Positions 10,885 through 17,920 of a stretch of 17,920 bases of DNA are shown in pieces. A program made the position numbers and the translations under genes. The DNA is from Smittium culicis (taxonomy: Eukaryota > Kickxellomycota > Harpellomycetes > Harpellales > Legeriomycetaceae). Within the stretch, counting starts at the first letter, position 1; each line of letters begins with the position of its first letter. Under the pieces are notes generated by a model. That model saw nothing but the letters and a program-made list of their open reading frames with translations, made no database searches and was not told the origin of the DNA. The stretch covers positions 1 through 17,920 of the forward strand of contig LSSN01001290.1 in NCBI GenBank assembly GCA_001970855.1, given 5' to 3'.

Positions 10885-11312
10885 TTGGGCGTATAAAATT
10901 TAGTAAATAAAGCCACACTCCGATTGAAACATAAAATGATAAAATTTTGAATTTTCATACTAAGCCAGTTATTTGCGGCCATTTTTACTAGAATCGAGAT
11001 AGAGAAGTATAATAGGCTAGATAAACACGAATAGGAGAAGACCAAGTGATTAGTATTGGCCCAGAATTAACAATTAAAAGCTTTTCTTTAAATCTTGAAT
11101 TGATAGGAGCAAACAGTTAACTGTATTTTATAACAATATAATTTAACCCAAAGTTTAAAAGCTCTAATACTACTATTGCCAGAAATTGGTGTTTAATTTT
11201 TTATTCTTGCGAAACTTTAATTTGTGAAATTATTATCAAACACTAATTGCGTCAATAAGAAAGCAGAAATTGCTTAAGGTTTTGTACAATCTAAGCTTTG
11301 CATTATATTTTC

Positions 11313-11350
11313 GTTTTTAATTTTACTTTTAATTTTAATTTTATTTCCAT
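11313..11350. repeat. low-complexity T/A tract with loose TTTTAA units
   Basis: The segment is built from near copies of TTTTAATT and TTTTACTT in tandem and then fades into TTTATTTCC. The copies are imperfect, so it is simple sequence rather than a clear satellite. Confidence 0.4.
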
Positions 11351-11508
11351 TTTCACATTACTTGGAATACAAGATTTAATTTGGCCAGAAATAAATCAGT
11401 TCCATTAATAATCACTAATTTATAATAGTCACGTTTAACCCTGACACTACTTTTTTTTTTATTACATTTCACCAATAACCTCTTATATCGCACAGCTGTA
11501 TTTCTGAA

Positions 11509-11519
11509 CCCCCCTCCCC
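11509..11519 (+). promoter_or_regulatory. C-rich block CCCCCCTCCCC before the Atg20-like gene
   Basis: Six C, a T and four C stand out in DNA that is mostly A/T, 174 bases before the ATG at 11693. Pyrimidine-rich stretches continue to about 11660. Position and likeness to the blocks before the other two genes suggest a promoter role. Confidence 0.3.
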
Positions 11520-11692
11520 AAATACCTAGAGTTTGTTACTGCTCCTCTTTCTCTGTTATTTTCTTCTAGAGTTTATTTCTTATAATTTGGCATTGAAAAG
11601 CTAAAGAAAATTATTCTGTACTTTTGTCATTTCACTCTTATCCATCTCTGTTAAGTTAAGAATATTCCATAATAAGATAAATTTCATACTGA

Positions 11693-14428
11693 ATGATGCT
11701 TATTGACGAATCATCTGGCTGCTGTCAAATCGAGAGAGAAATTTCTAGGTGCTACCAACGCACAATCGATAACTTCAAATACAACGATGATTCTCATTTC
11801 GATTCCGTTTTGTTTAGGCAATCTATCATCAGCATCACCGATACTGAAAAATTGTCTTCCAACGGCTCAACTTTCGTTCTATATAGAATATCTTATGGGG
11901 TTGGTTTTTCTTTCTATATCCCATTTAAGCGTATCCTTTCTTAAACCTTACATCATCGATTTTTAAAAATAAAAAAATAGAATTTTAGCACTAAACGCAG
12001 ATATTCTGAATTCGAATCCTTGAGATCTATTTTATCTCGAATTTATCCAACTTTGATCGTCCCCGTAATCCCAGAAAAGCACTCTCTTGGTAATTTGTTT
12101 ATATCTTATAAATCATTATACTTCTATTTTTTTAATGTTCTAAGCTGACTTCATTTACCTAAAATATGATTATTTTACTAATTATTGAACTTTTTTTTTA
12201 ATATTAAAAACGTAAAGCCCAATATGCAACTATAAAGGGAAAAGTCAGCAACGACATTAATATAATTGAAAAAAGAAAACGCCAACTAAGCCTTTTCTTG
12301 GGTAGGCTAATAGAACATCCGATTTTATCATCTGATCACTTATTTCACCGCTTTTTAGACAGCAGCGTCTCTTGGGTATTATTTTCATCGCTTAATCATT
12401 ATTTCTTTCTCTTACTATGACCTTTCTTTTATGCAATTTAACTAAACCTTGTTGATTCCACATCATAATAAATAAATACAGAATGAAATCATGATGTCCT
12501 CAATGGTAAAAAATTTACCTAAAAATCCCCTATTCTCTTCTCCATCGAAATCCCTTGGTTCATCCATTCCTTCTGAAGGGATGTATTCATTTCCTAAAAT
12601 CAGTGCCACTAACAGCATAGTATCTAAAGTTCCCATCCCTAGCTCTTTGGTCCCTCTAGCAAATCCCGAAGTAAGATGGGTTTCTTGCAAATTGTTTACT
12701 AACAAATTCAACCTTATTTGGAAAAACGAAATAGAGACCAACACGTCCAAAATTAGCAAAAAAATTGAAGGTATTCCTGAATTCGTTATTTGTCTTTTTT
12801 AAGAAAAAAAAATCCTAAATGTTCTTATTCTATAATCTGATTATTTCTTTTTACTGATTGTTAAATCATTTTTTATTAAATTTGAATATTTTGATTTTAT
12901 TAGAAAACTTGGAAAATTTTTCTGAGCTAGGCGCTATTTTTAATGGACTGAGCTTATTTGAAGAAGGCCTTTACTCTAAAGGAATTGAAATTACTGGCCA
13001 GGCTCTCGATAGAATGAATATTATCATGGGTGAATTCGTAATAATTTTTTTTATTTTCTATTTTTATCATATACACCTCTCATATTAACTCTAATATTTG
13101 TGGTTTATAATAAAATAGGTAACAAGACTTGAAATTGGCTGTGTTGAAGTCATCCATGAGTACTCTAGGCTGTCAATCGCAATTAATCAAGTCCTATCCT
13201 ACAGGAACATCAAAAATATACAGCTCGAGCAATCTATAACAAAGCTAGAATCTAAGAAAAATAGACTAGATGCTTTACTGAAAGCATCAGAAGAGTATAA
13301 AAGACTAGAATTAGCTCACGATGATACTCCTGCAGATTCTAGAGCTGGTAATTTTAATAGTAATTGGAAGGATCAGCCGATTGTTCCTAAATTAAGCAAG
13401 CGTGAAAATCCACTTCAGTCAGAGAATTTCAACAGCCACCAGGATCAAACTCGTACCTCATTTGACAGTAAATCAAATAGTAATTTTTACTCCCAACAAC
13501 TCCCAAGCTCAAATAATAGAGATCATTCTAGACTTAACAGCATAAAAAATGAATTTGAAGATGACCCTTTTGCACAATTTCAAATGGAACAATCAATTAT
13601 TTGGAACGACGGCGCTCCTAGTGCAATTCCACAAAAGAGCTTCGAGTATGGCGCCTACCAAAATACTAACCCAAAGCCCATATTAACCCCTAATCACGAT
13701 GAATTAAGTGGCTCAACTCATTTTAGTAGCTTTGACTTACAAAATAGCGTATCATCTCCACTTGATAGTCGAAGCAATTATGCAGAAAATCTTAATCAAA
13801 TAAATAACCACCCTTCAAGGCTATCCAATGATGAAGAACAAAGTGCACCTCTTGAAAGTTCTGCTGATCATCAAAACGAATTAACTTCAACCAATATTTC
13901 TGCCACAAAATCAGAGCCAACCATTCATGATACACAAAATCAAACGATTTCACGATTTTTTAAAGCCCCTAAATCTATAGGCGGCTCTCTGCTAAATAAG
14001 ATATCTATAGGCTTTAATGGAGTATCTGGTCCTGCTGAAGCTGAGGAATCTAGAAAGCAAGAAATAAATAAGTTGGCTGAAGAAATCTCAGAAATTGAAG
14101 ACTTGACTGAAATCTTAAAGGACGATCTTACACTAATTGACGCAAGCACACAAGAAAATCTTGATCGTTTCCAAAAAGATAAAATATGCGACATTAGATC
14201 AATTCTTTTGTCTATGGCCAATGCCCATATCCAGACTAATAACAAGGTTTTTATTCCAATTCATATACAATTTTACTTTCTATTATTACCTTGATTTATT
14301 TTACTTTAAAATATATATTTTTTATCCATTGGCAAATCTTTAAACACTTTTCTTTTTTTTTTAAAAAAAATTAGGGCATTCAAGAATGGGAAAGGACACT
14401 TAATGTATTCCATGAATCTGAATTCTAA
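11693..14428 (+). CDS. ATG20: Atg20/Snx41-type PX-BAR sorting nexin, 692 aa, seven exons
   Basis: Assembled as join(11693..11899,11981..12089,12218..12375,12482..12770,12904..13037,13119..14246,14375..14428), 692 codons plus stop. The introns (81-133 bp) are GT-AG. A TGA lies directly before the start ATG in frame. The PX domain spans about residues 45-155: RRYSEF (75-80), the proline loop P-V-I-P-E-K-H-S-L (97-105), and R-K-R-Q-L-S-L-F-L (125-133) with F-H-R-F-L after it. These are the phosphoinositide-binding positions; by family the ligand is PI3P on endosomes and pre-autophagosomal membranes. Next come L-P-K-N-P and the BAR start (L-F-T-N-K-F-N, then E-L-G-A-I-F-N-G-L), as in fungal Snx41/Atg20. 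A polar S/N/Q-rich linker (about 340-570) splits the BAR region, a known trait of yeast Atg20. The BAR resumes at S-R-F-F-K-A-P and ends I-Q-E-W-E-R. Yeast Atg20 (about 640 aa) pairs with Snx4 in selective autophagy and recycling. Atg20 versus Snx41 cannot be separated here. The first intron (11900-11980, donor GTTGGT) is the least certain join. Confidence 0.87.
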
Positions 14429-15409
14429 TCGTTTTTTTTTTTTACCATTTCATTTATATATAATCTAATCATACAAGCTATTCTCCATTTAAAACATATA
14501 ACAAACTAACCTATACATCCAGCTACTATCATTTCTAAAGTATTTCTTTAACTCTAATCACATTGAACCCTTGCTATATAAAAGCAGTTATCCAATACTA
14601 TATTCTGTTTTTAAATAGAAAAGTTTGAAATAAAGTAATTGCAATATACTAATCATATTTTTTAAAACTATGTCAGTATTTTGCATTAGTTTAGTAATTT
14701 TCTCGAATTTAAAAGCTATGTTGCTATCTTGAGCTTATGAATTAGACTTTATTTCAGTTATGGCTCTAGATTGATTTTTAATTTATTTTTGTTTATGAAA
14801 ACCAAAGTATTAGTCAAACGCATTTTTCTATTTCTAAAAATTTTTTACCCAAATATAATTTCCATTTAAGAAAACAGTTGTATTTTTTAACCAAACTAAA
14901 GTCTAAGAAAAATGTTTTGATTCTCTATTTGCATATATAGTAAGCATTAATTTTTTAAAATTTTTTATGGTGTTTTTTATAGTCATCAACATTCAGATAT
15001 AGGCTCATATATATTTTTTTTTAACTTTTCACCAACCCAGTCATTTTCTAAACAAAAAAATTAGTTTCATAAATATAATTGTTTAAAAACGCCTTTTTAA
15101 GTATAAATGGTCCATATCTTTGATTTGAAACTTTAAAATTTTGAATAGCGTGAATTTATAATCAAAAAACCCCTTTTTTTTTTATATTTTTATTCTAAAA
15201 AAATATAGAGACCGAGTATAGATATTTATAGAAAAAATATTGGTACTTATTGACAACAGAATTGATAATAATTTGATCAAAATAACTTTTTAATATCAAA
15301 TATTTTGATTTAAAATTCATGTGAATCAAAATTTGCACTTTCAATCAAAAATATTCAGAACCAAAGTTTATAAGTTCTATAGGATTTATCTAATAAAATC
15401 GCTTAAAAA

Positions 15410-15432
15410 ATTATTCGTTCAAAACGAATAAT
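15410..15432. repeat. 10-bp perfect hairpin with a 3-base loop
   Basis: ATTATTCGTT at 15410-15419 pairs with AACGAATAAT at 15423-15432 across the loop CAA. It is the longest perfect short-loop stem I found in the AT-rich region. It lies about 980 bases after the sorting nexin stop, too far to be its 3' end. No function can be assigned. Confidence 0.5.
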
Positions 15433-16648
15433 CTATTTAAGATCATTTTGATTGATTTTTAGATATATTCGTGCAATTTTTTCTTTTTAGCTTCTAGCTT
15501 AGAAAATATCGCATTCAGAAAAAAAAATATAAATATTTTTATTTTAATATTTATCCACAAAAAGAATACTTATAAATTCAAAATTATATTCAAAATACAT
15601 TGAATTGATTGCTTTTATTAATTTTTTTAAACTTTAATATGCTAACACAAGAACATAATTTTTTTTAGATTTTGCTTAACTATATAACATAAAAAATAAT
15701 ATACATGTCATTTAATGCGTATAAAAAATTTTTTATTTTATTTTAATTGAGTTTAACTTATAAAACTAAATTATTCGAATTTATTTGATGTATTTAGTAT
15801 AGTTTTTTATTTCTACAGCTTGGCTATATGCGTGAAAAATTATTATTAATTTTTTTATATAATTTGAAGATTTTTCTAAATTTTAATTCTTAGCAAAGTA
15901 TTGGGTAAAATACTACATTATAATTTTTTAAAAAATCTTTGCATAGCTTATATTAAAAGGCATAAAAATTTTACTAACCGTCATTATTTTGATTATTTAT
16001 ATTAATAATTCATTTTTAATTTATGCTTTTCCCCAAAAATATACATTCTAAACAATGAATTTTTTTTCAGTTGAAAATCTCAAATTAATTGAGAATTATT
16101 GCTTTTCTCTAAATAAATGGGAAATATATATAATACTATTAATTTTGTATAAAATGTTCAAATTTTTACGTTATATCACTCTCAAAAACCTAAAAGGCGT
16201 GTATTATTGGTTTAAAATGTTCCAATTGTTAATTCTGATTAACTTATATAGAAATTTTGTAATATTTTTTGATTTTACATGCTATTTCAACATCCAGGTT
16301 AAGATTCGATAAATGATAGCAAGTAAAATTTACGCCAGATTTATATTTCTACAGTTAAACTTAAATAATAGATATATTATTAAGACTTAAAATTCAAAAT
16401 AATAGTTATGTAATTTTAATAAAATTTCTAAAATTATAACATTCAAATAATTTATTCTTATTTAATTTATTCTCAATTTTTTAAAACTAAGCTGATAGTC
16501 AATTTTTTTGCATCAACTTTATTTTAGTTATTTTAATTTTTTTTTTTTTTTTGATTTTAATTTTTCTTATGCTTATATAATATTTATTTTTATATTTTAA
16601 ATTGCATAAAAAAAACAGCAAATTTGAGATCGTATCACAGATTGCGAT

Positions 16649-16664
16649 AAACTCTAAAGAGTTT
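16649..16664. repeat. short hairpin AAACTC-TAAA-GAGTTT
   Basis: A 6-bp stem with a 4-base loop in AT-rich DNA, next to an ATCG...CGAT pair at about 16629-16647. It is small enough to be chance and is listed for completeness. Confidence 0.3.
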
Positions 16665-17435
16665 TATATTTAACTGTTCTATTTTTTTTTTAAAATTAAT
16701 TTATATTTAGCCAAAAATACATGAAATTAAAAATAGTAAAAAGTTTGATAGTAAAATTATTTAAAAAAATTAAGCTTCTTTATAAAAATAAGAAACTATG
16801 AAATTATAAATTATTATGATAACAATTATATTTAGAATTTAGGAACTAAATGAAAATATTTATTTGAGTTATTATAAAATAAAGTAATAAACTAATAAAC
16901 TAAATATATAACATTTCTGATGATACATTCAATAATTAAGTCTATTGAAATTATTATTTCAAAATACTTATGGATTTTTTAATGGTTTAATTTGAGGGCT
17001 AGAAATTTTTGGACTATTTATTTAATATATCTAAAACTACTTTATATAAAATACAATTTTTACAATGCTTCAGAGGTAAAAAAAAAATTATAAGAATTTT
17101 TTTAACAAAGCACATTATTAGGATCAATATTTCTCCTATTCGATTAGAAATTGACGTTGATGTCAATTTTATTGGTATATTATTATATTTTTTTAGGTCT
17201 TATTTAAGAAATTAAATTTATATTTAAACTAATTTTTTTCAGCATTTTTAGCTCAATTATGATGCAAAATTCTTGATATTCATATCACAGCTCCACAAAA
17301 TATAAATTAATTTCAGTTGAATTGAGATGACTGGATAATTCTAACAATGTGATCCATCATTGGATATATGAGATTTATCTAAGTTTTCGGATTACAAAAA
17401 AATAATTATATAAGTAGAGCAACTAGATAAAAATT

Positions 17436-17920
17436 TTATTTCCACAATATGCAACAATTATTTGCAAATATTAGGAAACTGTAACTAAAATGTGAAAGTA
17501 TGAAATAGCACCTGGCTTCGCTCATGCTAAATGTCTCCCCACCGTAACATTCAATCGGCATCATCACCGAATTGATGAACTTTATTTTTAGTGCTGTGAG
17601 CATATCAGACCGTCTCAGGAAGCTGTATGCAGCGTATACAGCCTTCCTAACCTTGTTCTTGATTGTCCCAGATACATCCCATTTGCTATTCATAATATAG
17701 CCCAAGTAGGTGTACTGGTCGGTGAAGTCGACTTTTTGGCCCTGCAGGGTCATATCAGTAGTCAAATCCCCGCTTATCGTCATTATCCCGCACTTTGAGG
17801 CATTCACAGCCATTTCCCAAGTGTCCGACCATTCGGTTATGGTGCTCAGTGCATCTTGTAGCTCAGCTGATGATTCGGCCAATAGCACGGCATCGTCGGC
17901 AAACAGTAGTCCTGGTATGC
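17436..17920 (-). CDS. LINE-type reverse transcriptase, internal fragment (runs off window)
   Basis: Read leftward from the window edge, the frame is open from base 17918 to the stop at 17436. It begins I-P-G-L-L-F-A-D-D-A-V-L-L-A, where F-A-D-D is the catalytic Asp-Asp box of reverse transcriptases. It continues through W-E-M-A-V-N-A-S-K-C-G-I-M and Y-T-Y-L-G-Y-I-M, the next conserved blocks of non-LTR (LINE) polymerases, then the start of the thumb region (I-K-F-I-N-S-V-M, Y-G-G-E). The fingers and most of the palm lie beyond 17920. After S-E-A-R-C (about 17507) the last 24 codons are F, L, S and C in AT-rich DNA and no longer look like the family. No start codon is expected inside the window. 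The open frame has no stop over about 137 family-like codons, which suggests a fairly young copy. Confidence 0.8.
   Translation of the reverse strand, partial: IPGLLFADDAVLLAESSAELQDALSTITEWSDTWEMAVNASKCGIMTISGDLTTDMTLQGQKVDFTDQYTYLGYIMNSKWDVSGTIKNKVRKAVYAAYSFLRRSDMLTALKIKFINSVMMPIECYGGETFSMSEARCYFILSHFSYSFLIFANNCCILWK
17508..17920 (-). mobile_element. non-LTR retrotransposon (LINE) fragment, 3'-truncated
   Basis: The DNA from about 17508 to the edge is far richer in G and C than the neighbouring 3 kb and encodes part of a LINE reverse transcriptase on the minus strand. The change in composition coincides with the place where the protein stops resembling the family. Sequence that should follow (rest of the thumb, any zinc-knuckle or nuclease domain, 3' UTR and tail) is missing on the low-coordinate side. 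The clade (for example CR1/Jockey-like versus R2-like) cannot be told from this piece. Confidence 0.7.

Larger units (their letters stand above)
10069..11692. other. AT-rich spacer between the Cep135-like and Atg20-like genes
   Basis: About 1.6 kb hold the 3' end of the Cep135-like gene and the upstream region of the sorting nexin gene. A run of 19 A at 10595-10613 and a T/A-rich stretch with loose TTTTAA-like repeats at about 11313-11350 are the simple-sequence features. A less AT-rich patch near 10740-10900 is described separately. No intact gene was recognised on either strand. Confidence 0.6.
14429..17435. other. very AT-rich region without a convincing gene
   Basis: About 3 kb follow the sorting nexin gene and are almost all A/T, with a 16-T run at 16537-16552 and many shorter T and A runs. 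Two open frames were examined: 16055-16312 (85 codons from ATG, mostly F, I, L, K, N, Y) and 17009-17215 (68 codons from TTG). Both have the composition expected of chance frames in such DNA and show no motif I know. Small hairpins are noted separately. The block may be an isochore-like desert or heavily mutated old repeats. Confidence 0.6.

Noticed and set aside
11509..11519. C-rich run considered as an i-motif/G-quadruplex site
   Set aside because: There are only two C tracts instead of the four needed, so it is treated as a possible promoter block only.
11703..11966. Alternative 87-codon plus frame over exon 1 of the sorting nexin
   Set aside because: It shows no PX features and cannot join in phase to the exon carrying RRYSEF. 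The 11693 frame gives I-S-I-T-D-T-E-K and F-V-L-Y-R-I-S as expected of the PX start.
12463..12759. 98-codon minus-strand frame opposite exon 4 of the sorting nexin
   Set aside because: The plus strand carries the recognised L-P-K-N-P and L-F-T-N-K-F-N segments in frame between good splice sites, so the antisense frame is a shadow.
16055..16312. 85-codon plus frame in the AT desert
   Set aside because: It consists of F, I, L, K, N and Y codons only, has no motif, and frames of this length are not rare when both strands of 3 kb are scanned. I could not support it as a gene.
17009..17215. 68-codon plus frame starting at TTG
   Set aside because: There is no ATG, no motif and typical chance composition. 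An internal GTAAAAAA after R-G resembles a donor, but no matching acceptor and exon were found.
10069..17435. CRISPR array or prokaryotic-type operon structures
   Set aside because: No regularly spaced direct repeats were seen, and genes with spliceosomal introns show that the DNA is eukaryotic.

Overview
The window looks like nuclear DNA of a fungus. It is very AT-rich: by eye the exons are moderately AT-rich and the spacers far more so. It carries short GT-AG introns (69-144 bp), some with a TACTAA-like branch site, and proteins of fungal type. A PX-BAR sorting nexin of the Atg20/Snx41 type and a long mitochondrial AAA ATPase of a kind I associate with filamentous fungi argue for Fungi. A Cep135-like centriolar protein and a LINE-type reverse transcriptase would fit an early-diverging lineage. 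My best guess is a Zoopagomycota/Kickxellomycotina (Harpellales-like) genome. A flagellated chytrid-like lineage is not excluded, and the lineage call is inference only.

Layout. Bases 1-39 may be the tail of a rightward gene. Bases 104-4489 hold a leftward two-exon gene for a 1413-residue, probably mitochondrial, AAA ATPase; its real start lies about 1.3 kb upstream of the first ATG in its long exon. Bases 4490-6751 are an AT-rich divergent spacer with a palindrome and a bulged inverted repeat. Bases 6752-10068 hold a rightward nine-exon gene for an 873-residue coiled-coil protein like Cep135/Bld10 (TSGA10 family). Bases 10069-11692 are a spacer with a 19-A run and a small, less AT-rich patch that may be a decayed coding relic. 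Bases 11693-14428 hold a rightward seven-exon gene for a 692-residue Atg20/Snx41-type sorting nexin. Bases 14429-17507 are extremely AT-rich with no convincing gene. Bases 17508-17920 are a leftward fragment of a non-LTR (LINE) reverse transcriptase, running off the window at its 5' side and broken at its 3' side.

The three host genes do not form an obvious pathway: mitochondrial protein handling, centriole or spindle-pole structure, and endosomal/autophagic membrane traffic. All exon joins were read by eye from splice signals, frame continuity and family resemblance; every join keeps the frame and each assembled CDS is an exact multiple of three. The observation most worth following is the Cep135-like gene, because that protein is tied to centrioles, which most fungi have lost.
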